NCBI RefSeq assembly: GCF_003269295.1
Contig: NZ_QLTT01000013.1
Coordinates: forward strand, 62,001-126,000
DNA length: 64,000 bases
Origin: Lentzea atacamensis
GTDB taxonomy: Bacteria; Actinomycetota; Actinomycetes; Mycobacteriales; Pseudonocardiaceae
Direction of reading: 5' to 3'
Shown here: one piece after another, positions 32,281-40,716 of the stretch
Layout: each line of letters opens with the position of its first letter
Position numbering within the stretch: the first letter of the stretch is position 1
Notes under the pieces: model-generated
Told to the model about the DNA's origin: nothing
What the model saw: only the letters and a program-made list of their open reading frames with translations
Database searches by the model: none
Translations under genes and position numbers: made by a program

Positions 32281-34467
32281 TCAGGTACCGGTGAGATGTT
32301 CCGGGCGGACCGGGACGCGGGTGAGCGCCAAGCCGGTCGCCGCGCGGATCGCCGCCACGATCGCCGGGGTCGACGAGATGGTGGGCGGTTCGCCGACGCC
32401 GCGAATGCCGTACGGGGCGTGGGGATCGGCGAGCTCGAGCACGTCGATGCTCATCGGCGGCATGTCGAGCACGGTGGGAATCAGGTAGTCGGTGAAGGAC
32501 GGGTTGCGCACCTTGCCGCCGGAGGTCTGGATCTCCTCCATCACCGCGAGGCCGAGGCCCTGGGCGGAACCGCCCTGGATCTGGCCCACCACGGCCTGCG
32601 GGTTCAGCGCCCGGCCGACGTCCTGCGCGCAGTCCAGTGCCACGACCTTCACCAGACCGAGGTCGACGTCCACGTCGACGACGGCACGATGTGCCGCGAA
32701 GCCGTACTGCACGTGCGCATTGCCTTGTCCGGTAACGGGATCGAGAGCCTCGGTCGCGCGGTGCCGCCACTCGACGGTCTCGTCGATCACTTCGGAGCCG
32801 ATGTCCGTGCGTCCGTCCAAACGCGACCGGACCGCGGCGCAGGCGGCCTTCACGGCGCCGCCGGTCACGTACGTCTGGCGCGATGCCGAGGTGGAGCCGC
32901 CGTTGCCGATCGTGGTGTCCATCGGCAGCACGGTCACGCGTTCGATGCCCAGCTCGGTCCGCACGATCTGCTGCATGATCGTCACCAGGCCCTGGCCGAC
33001 CTCGCAGGCGGCGGTGTGCACGGCAGCCGCCAGCTCGCCGTTGACCATCGACACCCGCACACGAGCGGTCGAGTAGTCGTCGTAGCCCTCGGAGAAGCAG
33101 ATGTTCTTGATGCCGACGGCATAACCGACGCCGCGCACCACACCCTCGCCGTGCGTGGTGTTCGAGACACCGCCGGGCAGCTCACGGATGTCCGACGACG
33201 TTCCCGCGGGCAAAGGCTTGTCCTGCACCAGCTTCAGCAGCTGTGCCACGGGCGCGGCCGAGTCGACCACCTGACCGGTCGGCATCACGGAGCCCTCGGT
33301 CATCGCGTTGCGCACCCGCACGTCGACCGGCGACATGCCCAGCGCCTCCGCCAGCTTGTCCATCTGGGACTCGTAGGCAAAACCTGCCTGCACAGCACCG
33401 AATCCGCGCATCGCACCGCACGGCGGGTTGTTCGTGTAGACGCCGTAACAGTCGACGGTCACGTTGTCGACCTCGTACGGGCCGACGCCGAGCGTCGCCG
33501 CGTTGGCCACGACAGCAGGAGTGGAGGAGGCGTAGGCGCCACCGTCGAGGTAGATCTTCGCGCGAACGTAGACCAGCTTGCCGGTGTGGTCGGCGCCGTG
33601 CTCGTAGTACAGCACGGCCGGATGCCGGTGCACGTGCCCGTAGAACGACTCTTCGCGGTTGTAGACCATCTTCACCGGCTTGCCGGTGTGCAGCGCCAGC
33701 AGACAGGCGTGCACCTGCATCGACAGGTCCTCACGGCCACCGAACGCACCGCCGACACCGGACAGCGTCAGCCGCACCTTGTCGAGGGGCAGTCCCAGCG
33801 CCGATGCCACCTGGTCGCGGTCCACGTGCAGCCACTGCGTGGCGATGTACAGGTCGATCGACCCGTCCTCCGCCGGCACCGCGAGCCCGGACTCCGGCCC
33901 GAGGAACGCCTGGTCCTGCATGCCGACCTCGTACCGCCCGGTGACCACGACGTCGGCGGTGAGGTCCTGCGCGCCACGCCGGATCGGCACGTGCCGCACC
34001 AGGTTCCCGCCGGGGTGCAACGGGGTGTCGTCGACCGCGGTCTCCATGTCCACCACGGGTTCCAGCACGTCGTAGACCACGGCGATCTTCTTCATCGCGC
34101 GGAGCGCGGTCTCCGGGTGGTCGGCGCCGACCAGCGCGATCGGCTCACCCTGGTAGCGCACGACGTCGACCGCCAGCACCGGCTGGTCCTTGTGCTCCAA
34201 CCCGTACAGGTTCCGGCCGGGCACGTCCGAGTGCGTCAGCACCGCGTACACGCCGGGCACCTTCAACGCCTCGGTCAGGTCGACCGACACGATCCGCGCG
34301 TACGGGTGCGGCGAGCGCAGGGTCGCGCCCCAGATCATGTCCTCGTGCCACAGGTCGGACGCGTAGGCGAACTCGCCGCGCACCTTCAGGTTGCCGTCCG
34401 GGCGCTGCGGCGACGTCCCGATGCCACCCGACACCGCGGAGGTGAGTTCGGCGGGAGTGAGGGTCAT
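32281..34467 (-). CDS. Xanthine dehydrogenase, molybdenum-cofactor subunit
   Basis: The 728-residue subunit has the features of the large xanthine-oxidase family: GVGGAFGGRED (about residue 235), PPCGAMRGFGAVQ with the substrate-region Arg, CEVGQGLVTIMQQ, and the C-terminal GIRGVGEPP that bears the catalytic Glu. It hydroxylates hypoxanthine/xanthine at the Mo centre and passes electrons through the 2Fe-2S subunit to FAD. Its start overlaps the 8-oxoguanine deaminase stop (ATGA), so the subunit genes are split by that enzyme. The dedicated gene symbol varies between genera, so none is given. Confidence 0.94.
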   Translation of the reverse strand: MTLTPAELTSAVSGGIGTSPQRPDGNLKVRGEFAYASDLWHEDMIWGATLRSPHPYARIVSVDLTEALKVPGVYAVLTHSDVPGRNLYGLEHKDQPVLAVDVVRYQGEPIALVGADHPETALRAMKKIAVVYDVLEPVVDMETAVDDTPLHPGGNLVRHVPIRRGAQDLTADVVVTGRYEVGMQDQAFLGPESGLAVPAEDGSIDLYIATQWLHVDRDQVASALGLPLDKVRLTLSGVGGAFGGREDLSMQVHACLLALHTGKPVKMVYNREESFYGHVHRHPAVLYYEHGADHTGKLVYVRAKIYLDGGAYASSTPAVVANAATLGVGPYEVDNVTVDCYGVYTNNPPCGAMRGFGAVQAGFAYESQMDKLAEALGMSPVDVRVRNAMTEGSVMPTGQVVDSAAPVAQLLKLVQDKPLPAGTSSDIRELPGGVSNTTHGEGVVRGVGYAVGIKNICFSEGYDDYSTARVRVSMVNGELAAAVHTAACEVGQGLVTIMQQIVRTELGIERVTVLPMDTTIGNGGSTSASRQTYVTGGAVKAACAAVRSRLDGRTDIGSEVIDETVEWRHRATEALDPVTGQGNAHVQYGFAAHRAVVDVDVDLGLVKVVALDCAQDVGRALNPQAVVGQIQGGSAQGLGLAVMEEIQTSGGKVRNPSFTDYLIPTVLDMPPMSIDVLELADPHAPYGIRGVGEPPTISSTPAIVAAIRAATGLALTRVPVRPEHLTGT

Positions 34468-35816
34468 CGCGCTGCCTCCTGAAGCTTCCGGCTGGCGGCC
34501 GAGAGGTCACGCGCCAGCTCGTCGGTCGGCGCCGTCAGCAGAACCCCGTCCCGCACGACGACCTCACCGCCCACGATCAACAGTTTCAACGGCGGGGGAG
34601 TGCCCAGCACCAGAGCCGCCACCGGGTCGGCGATCCCCGCGTAGTCCATTCCGGACAGATCCCACACCGCGAGGTCCGCCACCTTGCCCGGCTCGATCGA
34701 ACCCAGGGCGTCGTCGCGCCCCAGGCACCGCGCGCCGCCCATCGTGGCCATCCACAACGCCTGCCGGACGTCCAGCGCCCGCGGCCCGCCCCGCTGCCGG
34801 GCCTGGTGCAACGCCGCACGCAGCTCGACGCTCAGCCCACCGTCCTCGTTGGACGCGGCGCCGTCCACCCCGAGACCGACCGGTGCTCCCGCGTCGAGCA
34901 GGTCGCGCACCGGCGCGATCCCGGTGCCCAGCCGCCCGTTCGACGTCGGGCAGTGCGCGGAACCCGTGGAAGTCGCGCCGAGCCGCTTCACCGCGTCCTG
35001 GGACAGGTGCACTGTGTGCGCGAGCCACACGTCCGGACCCAGCCAGCCGAGCTGCTCGGCGTACTCCGTCGGCGTGCAGCCGTTCTCCGCCAGGCACTGC
35101 TCCTCCTCGTCCAGCGTCTCGGCGAGGTGCGTGTGCAGCCGGACGCCGTGCCGCCGCGCCAGTGCAGCGGCTCCGGTCATCAGCTCGCGCGACACCGAGA
35201 ACGGCGAGCACGGCCCGACCGCCACCCGGACGAGTGCGTCGTCGGCGGTGGAGTGGTAGTCACCGATCGCCTGCTCCGTCGCGACCAACGCGGCCTCGGT
35301 GTCCTCGACCAGGTTGTCCGGCGGCAACCCGCCATCGGACTGGCCGCGGTCCATCGACCCGCGGATCGCCTCCAGCCGGATCCCGATCCGCCGGCCCGCC
35401 GACACCAGCGCGTTGAACACGTCGCCACCGCCGGACGGGAACACGTAGTGGTGGTCAGCGGCCAGCGTGCAGCCGGTCAGCGCCAGCTTCGCCAGACCGG
35501 CGGACGCCGCCGCGTGCGTCACCGAGTCGTCGAGCCCGCGCCACACCGGGTACAGCGTGGTCAGCCACTCGAAGAGCGTCGCGTCCTGGGCCAGCCCGCG
35601 CGTCGCCCACTGGTAGAGGTGGTGGTGCGTGTTGATCAGGCCGGGCGTCACCAGGCACGACGACGCGTCGACGTAGGTGTGCGACTCGTACGGCCGAGGC
35701 GCCGGGCCGGAACCGACGGAGACGATCCGCCCCTCGGACACGACCACGTGCCCCGAGGAGTGCTCGGTCCCGGCCGGATCCACAGTGGACACCGCACAGC
35801 GGTCGAGGACGATCAT
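34464..35816 (-). CDS. 8-oxoguanine deaminase
   Basis: From ATG 35816 (overlapping the 2Fe-2S subunit stop) the protein has 450 residues. It is an amidohydrolase with metal-binding TPGLINTHHHLYQWATRGLA (HxH near residue 70), TLAADHHYVFPSG, HTHLAETLDEEEQC and the metal-ligand Asp in VGLGVDGAASNEDGG. The HHHLYQ and ADHHYVFP features are typical of 8-oxoguanine deaminases, which release ammonia from oxidised guanine to give urate. That product would bypass xanthine dehydrogenase. Location between Xdh subunit genes supports the call. Confidence 0.9.
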   Translation of the reverse strand: MIVLDRCAVSTVDPAGTEHSSGHVVVSEGRIVSVGSGPAPRPYESHTYVDASSCLVTPGLINTHHHLYQWATRGLAQDATLFEWLTTLYPVWRGLDDSVTHAAASAGLAKLALTGCTLAADHHYVFPSGGGDVFNALVSAGRRIGIRLEAIRGSMDRGQSDGGLPPDNLVEDTEAALVATEQAIGDYHSTADDALVRVAVGPCSPFSVSRELMTGAAALARRHGVRLHTHLAETLDEEEQCLAENGCTPTEYAEQLGWLGPDVWLAHTVHLSQDAVKRLGATSTGSAHCPTSNGRLGTGIAPVRDLLDAGAPVGLGVDGAASNEDGGLSVELRAALHQARQRGGPRALDVRQALWMATMGGARCLGRDDALGSIEPGKVADLAVWDLSGMDYAGIADPVAALVLGTPPPLKLLIVGGEVVVRDGVLLTAPTDELARDLSAASRKLQEAAR

Positions 35817-36274
35817 CGGCGCGACGCCGCCAATCGCACGGCGTCCAGGATCTTCTCGTAGCCCGTGCAGCGGCACAGGTTTCCGGCGAGCGCCTCGCGG
35901 ATCTCCGGATCGGACGGCGACGGCACGCGGTCCAGCAGGTCGTGCGCGGCCACCACGAGCCCGGGCGTGCAGAACCCGCACTGCACCGCGCCCGCCTCCA
36001 CGAACGCCTCCTGCACCGGGTCCAGCGCGTCACCGTCGGCGAGCCCCTCCACGGTGCGCACCTCCCTGTCCTGCGCCTGCCCCGCCGCGACCAGGCACGC
36101 GCACACCGGCACGTTGTCCAGGTACACCGTGCAGGAGCCGCACTCGCCCTGCTCGCAGGCGTTCTTCGAACCGGGCAGCCCGAGCCGCTCGCGCAGCATG
36201 AACAGCAGCGACTCGCCTTCCCAGACGTCGTCAGCCTGGCGCTGCTCGCCGTTGACCCTCACGTTCACGCGCAT
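35813..36274 (-). CDS. Xanthine dehydrogenase, [2Fe-2S] subunit
   Basis: The 153-residue subunit has a plant-ferredoxin-type cluster with Cys40, Cys45, Cys48 and Cys60 (ACEQGECGSCTVYLDNVPVC) and the second cluster domain with QCGFCTPG and LCRCTGYEKI. It links the molybdenum subunit to the FAD subunit. It overlaps the FAD-subunit stop by 10 bases and the 8-oxoguanine deaminase start by 4 bases, forming one coupled unit. Confidence 0.96.
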   Translation of the reverse strand: MRVNVRVNGEQRQADDVWEGESLLFMLRERLGLPGSKNACEQGECGSCTVYLDNVPVCACLVAAGQAQDREVRTVEGLADGDALDPVQEAFVEAGAVQCGFCTPGLVVAAHDLLDRVPSPSDPEIREALAGNLCRCTGYEKILDAVRLAASRR

Positions 36275-37140
36275 GTCCGCTCACCGCCACCATTCTTTTG
36301 GCTGAGAAGTTCCTGCCAGGCCCAGCCCAGAGTCCGGCGAGCCATCACTGCCAGTGCGTGCTTGCGATACGCCGCCGACCCGCGCACGTCGTCGATCGGC
36401 GACGCGGCCTCGGAGACCAGCTCCCCGAACCGCCGCTTCACCGAGTCCAGCAACGGCTGCGGCGAGGAGAAGTCCAGCTCGGAGGCCAGGAACTCCTCCG
36501 CCTCGTGCGCCCGGCGCGGCGTCGGAGCGGCGGAACCGACCGCGGCGCCGACCCTGTTCTCCGCGGGGAACAGCGAGATCGCGAACGAGCACACCGCGAT
36601 CACCATGGCGTTGCGCGTGCCGACCTTGGAGAACTGCTGTGGCCCCTTGGCAGGTGCCAGGTGCACGGCCACGATCAGTTCGTCCGGCTCCAGGGCGTTC
36701 CGCTTCACCCCGAGGTAGAAGTCGGCAGCCGGGATCATCCGCGTGCCGCGCACGGAGGCGACCTCGATGACCGCGTCGGACGCCAGCAGCACCGGGTGCG
36801 TGTCTCCCGCGGGGGAGGCCGCGCCGAGGTTGCCGCCGACCGTGCCCCGGTTGCGGATCTGCGGCGACCCGACGGTGCGCGCGGCCATCGCGAGGCCGGG
36901 CAGCTGGGAGCCCAGCTCGTCGATGATCCGCACGTACGGCACGCCAGAGCCGACCCGCAGCCCGTCGGTCCACTCACGCAGCTCGGCGATCCGCGTCAGG
37001 TCGAGCAGCGCGGCGGGCCTGCGGTGGTCGAAGTTGAGCTCCACCATGACGTCGGTGCCACCGGCGATCGGCACCGCGTCAGGCCGGGAGGCCTTGAGCT
37101 CCAACGCCTCCGCAAGCGTTTCCGGTCGAAGGAAGTCCAT
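36265..37140 (-). CDS. Xanthine dehydrogenase, FAD-binding subunit
   Basis: The 291-residue subunit has the FAD_binding_5 pattern: PIAGGTDVMVELNFDHRRP (about 25-43), SPQIRNRGTVGGNLGAASPAGDTHPVLLASDA (about 105-136) and RKHALAVMARRTLGW in the CO-dehydrogenase flavoprotein C-terminal domain. It binds FAD and passes electrons to NAD+. It lies two bases after the hydroxyisourate hydrolase gene and overlaps the 2Fe-2S gene. Confidence 0.95.
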   Translation of the reverse strand: MDFLRPETLAEALELKASRPDAVPIAGGTDVMVELNFDHRRPAALLDLTRIAELREWTDGLRVGSGVPYVRIIDELGSQLPGLAMAARTVGSPQIRNRGTVGGNLGAASPAGDTHPVLLASDAVIEVASVRGTRMIPAADFYLGVKRNALEPDELIVAVHLAPAKGPQQFSKVGTRNAMVIAVCSFAISLFPAENRVGAAVGSAAPTPRRAHEAEEFLASELDFSSPQPLLDSVKRRFGELVSEAASPIDDVRGSAAYRKHALAVMARRTLGWAWQELLSQKNGGGERTCA

Positions 37141-37142
37141 CG

Positions 37143-37445
37143 TCAGCTACCTCGGTAGGTGGAGTAGGCGAACGGCGACAACAGCAGCGGCACGTGGTAG
37201 TGCTGCGCCGGATCGGAGTAGTCGAACGTGAGCACGACCTCGGGGAAGAACGGCGCCGCCTCCGCGGTGTCGAAGACGAGCCGGTACACCCCCGCCTCCA
37301 GGCCATCACCCCATCCGGTGATCCGGCCGTCGGCGTTCGTCTCGGCGGAACTCACCTCGGTCCCGTCGCGGCGCTGCAGCGACACGGTGATGCCCGCGAA
37401 CGGCCTGCCTCGTGCCGCGTCCAGCACGTGCGTGGAGATCGTCAC
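37143..37445 (-). CDS. uraH: 5-hydroxyisourate hydrolase (transthyretin-like)
   Basis: I take GTG 37445 (GGGAGG just upstream) so that the protein begins with the family-typical TISTHVLDAARGRPFAGI. The other possible start is ATG 37457. The active-site His and Arg lie in STHVLD and near FDTAEAAPFFPEVVLTFDYSD, a conserved HYHVPLLLSPFAYSTYRGS ends the protein, and YRGS is diagnostic. It hydrolyses 5-hydroxyisourate from urate oxidation to OHCU. Neither uricase nor OHCU decarboxylase is seen in this window. Confidence 0.93.
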   Translation of the reverse strand: MTISTHVLDAARGRPFAGITVSLQRRDGTEVSSAETNADGRITGWGDGLEAGVYRLVFDTAEAAPFFPEVVLTFDYSDPAQHYHVPLLLSPFAYSTYRGS

Positions 37446-37585
37446 TCGCCCTCCCATCTGGTTGTGAGCCAGTACACAGACCTGCCCCACCGTGCTGCTA
37501 CGGCCGGGACACATGAATCAGCAGGCTCCTACACGTAACGAATTTGTGCTTTCCTACAAACACGAATGGACGAAAGTGACCTCCC

Positions 37586-39025
37586 ATGTTGTTGCTGCGG
37601 ACGTTGCTGCAGATGCCGGAACTGCGCCTGAGCCTGCACACCGGTGAGGACCAGCTCGACCGCGCGGTCACGCGTGTGTACGGAACGGAGCTGCCCGACC
37701 CCAGCCGGTACCTGTCCGGCGGCGAGCTCGTGCTGTCCGGCCTGCTCTGGCACCACGGCCCGCAGGACTCCGAGAGGTTCGTCAGCTCCCTCGCCTCGGC
37801 CCGGGTCGCCGGCCTGGCCGCCTCCGAGACCGAGAACCGCGCCCTGCCGGTCGACCTGGTCGCCGCCTGCGAACGCCACCACGTGCCGCTGCTGGAGGTG
37901 CCGGTCGACCTGTCGTTCGCCACGATCACCGAGCGCGTGTCGATGGAACTGGTCGGCCTCTCGAGACATCGCCGCCTGCTGAACGTCGTCGCGGAGGGCT
38001 CCGGCCTGCCCGCGTTGCTGCTGGCGGGCGGCCACGAGCTGAGCGCGCCGTGCTGGGTCCTGTCGACGACCGGCCGGGTGGTCGCGGGCGGGGAGCTGCA
38101 GGACAGGGTCGCGCTGGTGAAGGAGTTCCTGCAGGCCGACCGGCTCCCGAAGACAATCAGGGGCATGACGCTCGTGCCCGTCTCCGAACGCGGCGGCAAC
38201 CGGCTCACCAGCTGGATCCTCGTCGTGGGCGGGGAGCCGCAGCAGGAGGCCGCAGCCGAGCTCGCTTCCCTGGTCGCGCTGGAACGGCTGCGGCAGGCAC
38301 AGGGCCGTCAGATCGAGAACCGGACCGCGGCACCCCTGCTCTCCGCGGTGCTGAGCGGCTCCTCCGACGTCGAGTCACGGCTGACGGCGGCAGGGCTCGA
38401 GAACGTCCGGTTGCGGGTCATCAGCGCGATGACGTCGGACCAGCGCGCCGATCTCGCAGCCGCCGTGCTGGAGGAGGCGCTGCCCCAGGCGCTCGTCACT
38501 CCCGTCGGCGACACCGTCTACTGCATCGCCAAGGCCGACGACTCGGTGCCGGACGACGTGCGTGAGGCGATGCGCGTGATGGAGCCGGGCCTCGGCTCGT
38601 CACGCGTGCTCGTCGGCATCAGCTCGCCGGTCGTGTCCCGCGGACTGCGCGGCGCGGCGGAGGAGGCAACGCACGCGCGTCGTCTGGGCGAACGGCGCGG
38701 CGGCCGCACGTGTGTGGTGGCGGGCGAGGAGATCGCACTGCACCAGCTGCTGCTCGCGGGAGTGCCGGAGGAACTGCGGACGTCGTTGCGCCGCCGCCTG
38801 CTCGGCCCGGTGCTCGACTACGACGCCGAGCACGGCTCGGACCTCGTCGGCACGTTGAAGGTGTTCCTCGACTGCTCCGGCTCCTGGACGACGGCGGCCG
38901 CGAAGCTGCACGTCCACGTGAACACGCTGCGGTACCGGGTCGGGCGCGTGGAGGAACTGCTCGGCGTCGACCTCGCCGAGTTCGAGGCGCGCGTGGACCT
39001 CTTCCTGGCGCTGCAAGCGGGGTAA
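37586..39025 (+). CDS. pucR: PucR family transcriptional regulator of purine catabolism
   Basis: The 479-residue protein has the N-terminal PucR-type domain (TRVYGTELPDPSRYLSGGELVLSG, about 28-51) and a C-terminal PucR helix-turn-helix: LKVFLDCSGSWTTAAAKLHVHVNTLRYRVGRVEELLGVD (about 430-468, given as the region). It is divergent from uraH and the xdh genes, 140 bases apart, and is the expected regulator of the locus. Ligands for the family are thought to be purine-degradation intermediates. TTTGT/ACAAA half-sites at 37543-37547 and 37556-37560 lie in the shared upstream region. Confidence 0.9.
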   Translation: MLLLRTLLQMPELRLSLHTGEDQLDRAVTRVYGTELPDPSRYLSGGELVLSGLLWHHGPQDSERFVSSLASARVAGLAASETENRALPVDLVAACERHHVPLLEVPVDLSFATITERVSMELVGLSRHRRLLNVVAEGSGLPALLLAGGHELSAPCWVLSTTGRVVAGGELQDRVALVKEFLQADRLPKTIRGMTLVPVSERGGNRLTSWILVVGGEPQQEAAAELASLVALERLRQAQGRQIENRTAAPLLSAVLSGSSDVESRLTAAGLENVRLRVISAMTSDQRADLAAAVLEEALPQALVTPVGDTVYCIAKADDSVPDDVREAMRVMEPGLGSSRVLVGISSPVVSRGLRGAAEEATHARRLGERRGGRTCVVAGEEIALHQLLLAGVPEELRTSLRRRLLGPVLDYDAEHGSDLVGTLKVFLDCSGSWTTAAAKLHVHVNTLRYRVGRVEELLGVDLAEFEARVDLFLALQAG

Positions 39026-39034
39026 CGTGGACGC

Positions 39035-39412
39035 ATGCCCCAATCCGTTGCGGGCAACGTGGTCTTGTTCGCCATCGCCGCGGTAGCGCCCAGTGCGTTG
39101 TTCTGGGCGGTGGTCAACCTGCCGCGTGCTCTGCGCAAGCTTCGCCGCCCCGCCCTCGTCGCCGGGAACCCGCCGATCGAGTGCATCGCGGCCGACCTTC
39201 GCCGCGTGCGCCGCGTGCTGTCGTGCTTCCCGCCGGGGACGTCGGCGATCAAACGGATCGGGGCTCGTCAGGCGTACGACGAGCTGCTGATCCAGGCTTG
39301 TGCGGCGTTGGACGTCGAGCACCGGTTGCGCTCTCTGCCCGAAGGTGTGGACCGCGATATCGAACGGCTGCGTCTGGAAGAGTGTTTGCGCAATCTCGGG
39401 TTGTCAGTCTGA
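39035..39412 (+). CDS. Small membrane-anchored protein of unknown function
   Basis: The 125-residue protein begins with one membrane span (NVVLFAIAAVAPSALFWAVV, about 8-27). A basic cytoplasmic helical region follows: RALRKLRRPAL, then ECIAADLRRVRRVLSCFPPG and RQAYDELLIQACAALDVEHRL. Such N-terminally anchored helical proteins are frequent in Pseudonocardiales. I do not recognise a named family. It follows pucR by nine bases, in the same direction. Confidence 0.65.
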   Translation: MPQSVAGNVVLFAIAAVAPSALFWAVVNLPRALRKLRRPALVAGNPPIECIAADLRRVRRVLSCFPPGTSAIKRIGARQAYDELLIQACAALDVEHRLRSLPEGVDRDIERLRLEECLRNLGLSV

Positions 39413-39478
39413 TGGCTGATACCGCTTGAGCCTTAAGGCTGATGCCCGCGCACTGTCGCGTTTCCTACCGTCACCGCC

Positions 39479-39802
39479 ATGAAGACCGCCGCCTTACTAG
39501 TGGGCCTGTTGCTCGCCGGCAGCACCGGTTGCGCGACGGCGCCCCACATCCGCGTGGTGGTCGAGGGAACGGGCACCACGGACCACCTGACCTACACGTT
39601 TCCCGGTGAGGAGGAAAGAACCCTGCGCAATCCCGCCCTGCCCTTCGAACGCATGGGGGCGCGCAAGGGGCGGGTGGCGATCAGGCTCGAGGGCGTGCAG
39701 GGCGAGCTCACGTGCAAGATCATCATCAACGGGCGGCAGGTGAAGACGGCGACTTCCAGCACGGGTGCCGCACTCGCGTGCGATCACTCGATGGCCGTCT
39801 GA
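39479..39802 (+). CDS. MmpS-like secreted protein (putative lipoprotein)
   Basis: The 107-residue protein starts MKTAALLVGLLLAGSTGCAT; a lipobox-like STGC places the lipidated Cys at residue 18. The mature domain reads VVVEGTGTTDHLTYTFPGEE, NPALPFERMGARKGRVAIRLEG and LTCKIIINGRQVKTATSS. This resembles the periplasmic domain of mycobacterial MmpS proteins, which assist MmpL lipid exporters. No MmpL gene is nearby, so the role is open. Confidence 0.65.
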   Translation: MKTAALLVGLLLAGSTGCATAPHIRVVVEGTGTTDHLTYTFPGEEERTLRNPALPFERMGARKGRVAIRLEGVQGELTCKIIINGRQVKTATSSTGAALACDHSMAV

Positions 39803-39849
39803 CGCAGGAAGGCGAAAGCCCGTAACTTCAACGTGTTGGGGAGGTACGG

Positions 39850-40596
39850 GTGATGAGTGACGTTTTGACGGGGACCACCACGGGGGCGGTCCGGCACCGC
39901 GGGAGGAACGGCGTGCCACCGCAGTTCCGGCCGCCTGTCGCGCCGCGGCACTTCGTCGGCAGGGCCGAGGAACTGGCGCGGATCAGGGTCGGCGGGGTGA
40001 CGGTGCTGAGCGGGCCGTGCGGAGTGGGGAAGACCGCGCTGGCGCTGAAGTGGTTGCAGGACAAGGGGTGCGGTGATCCGCTGTACGTGGATCTGGCCGT
40101 GCGCGAGCGGCTCGGCGATCTGCTGTGCGCGTTCGGGCTGAGCGATGTGGCCGCTGACGAGAGGGCGGCGGTGTTCCGCAGCCTCGTCGTGCGGCGGCAG
40201 TTCACCCTGTTGCTGGACAACGCGGGCTCCGCCGAGCAGGTGACGCGGCTGCTGCCCGCGTCCGGGACTGTCGTCGTGACCAGCCGCAGGAAGCTGAACA
40301 TCCCGCAAGCGCAGGAGATCGAGCTCGGACCGCTCGCGGACGACGGGCGCATCCAGCACCTGCTGGATCAGTCCTATGTGGAGCTTCCGGAACGGCAGGC
40401 GCGTCTCTACCGGTTGTGCGCGTGGCAGCCGGAGACGTTCGACGTGCCGGTGGCGGCGGCGATCGCGGGGGAGCACGAGTGCGACGTCGAGGACGCGCTG
40501 GACGACCTGGTCGAGAAGTCGTTGCTGACCGAGGTCGGCGATGACGCGTTCCGGTTCCATGAGCTCGTGCGTGCTCATGCGCGCACGAAACGCTAA
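39850..40596 (+). CDS. Stand-alone NB-ARC/STAND ATPase domain protein
   Basis: The 248-residue protein has the P-loop VLSGPCGVGKTALALKWL (about residues 52-69), a Walker B-like QFTLLLDNAGSAEQ and the ARC/winged-helix region ending DDAFRFHELVRAHARTKR. These segments match the ATPase half of SARP/AfsR-like proteins, but the DNA-binding and TPR parts are absent. It may be a truncated relative or a switch that works with a partner. It is followed by a hairpin and an Scr1-type regulator. Confidence 0.75.
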   Translation: MMSDVLTGTTTGAVRHRGRNGVPPQFRPPVAPRHFVGRAEELARIRVGGVTVLSGPCGVGKTALALKWLQDKGCGDPLYVDLAVRERLGDLLCAFGLSDVAADERAAVFRSLVVRRQFTLLLDNAGSAEQVTRLLPASGTVVVTSRRKLNIPQAQEIELGPLADDGRIQHLLDQSYVELPERQARLYRLCAWQPETFDVPVAAAIAGEHECDVEDALDDLVEKSLLTEVGDDAFRFHELVRAHARTKR

Positions 40597-40633
40597 CAAT
40601 GCGATAAGCGCATTCAACGCCATAGGTTCCCGA

Positions 40634-40656
40634 TTAACGGGGTGCGTCCCCGTTAA
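40634..40656 (+). terminator. Hairpin after NB-ARC gene
   Basis: TTAACGGGG (40634-40642) pairs with CCCCGTTAA (40648-40656) around a TGCGT loop, 38 bases after the NB-ARC stop. There is no long T run. It is a likely terminator. Confidence 0.55.
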
Positions 40657-40681
40657 AGGGTTGTCCACACCGGGTGGTCCC

Positions 40682-40697
40682 ATTCGGTAATCCGAAT
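40682..40697. promoter_or_regulatory. Palindrome upstream of Scr1-type regulator
   Basis: ATTCGG-TAAT-CCGAAT (40682-40697) is a perfect 6-base inverted repeat 19 bases before the ATG of the regulator. It is a candidate autoregulatory site. Confidence 0.4.
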
Positions 40698-40716
40698 TGG
40701 TCATATCCTTCGCGTC

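Noticed and set aside
32047..34482. Very long open frame on the plus strand opposite the xanthine dehydrogenase molybdenum subunit
   Set aside because: Its composition is His/Arg/Val-rich low-quality sequence with no motif, whereas the minus strand encodes all the conserved molybdenum-subunit motifs. Such mirror frames are common in GC-rich DNA.
37543..37560. TTTGT/ACAAA symmetry upstream of pucR as a PucR operator
   Set aside because: Only five bases per arm; it is mentioned under pucR but not claimed as a separate operator.
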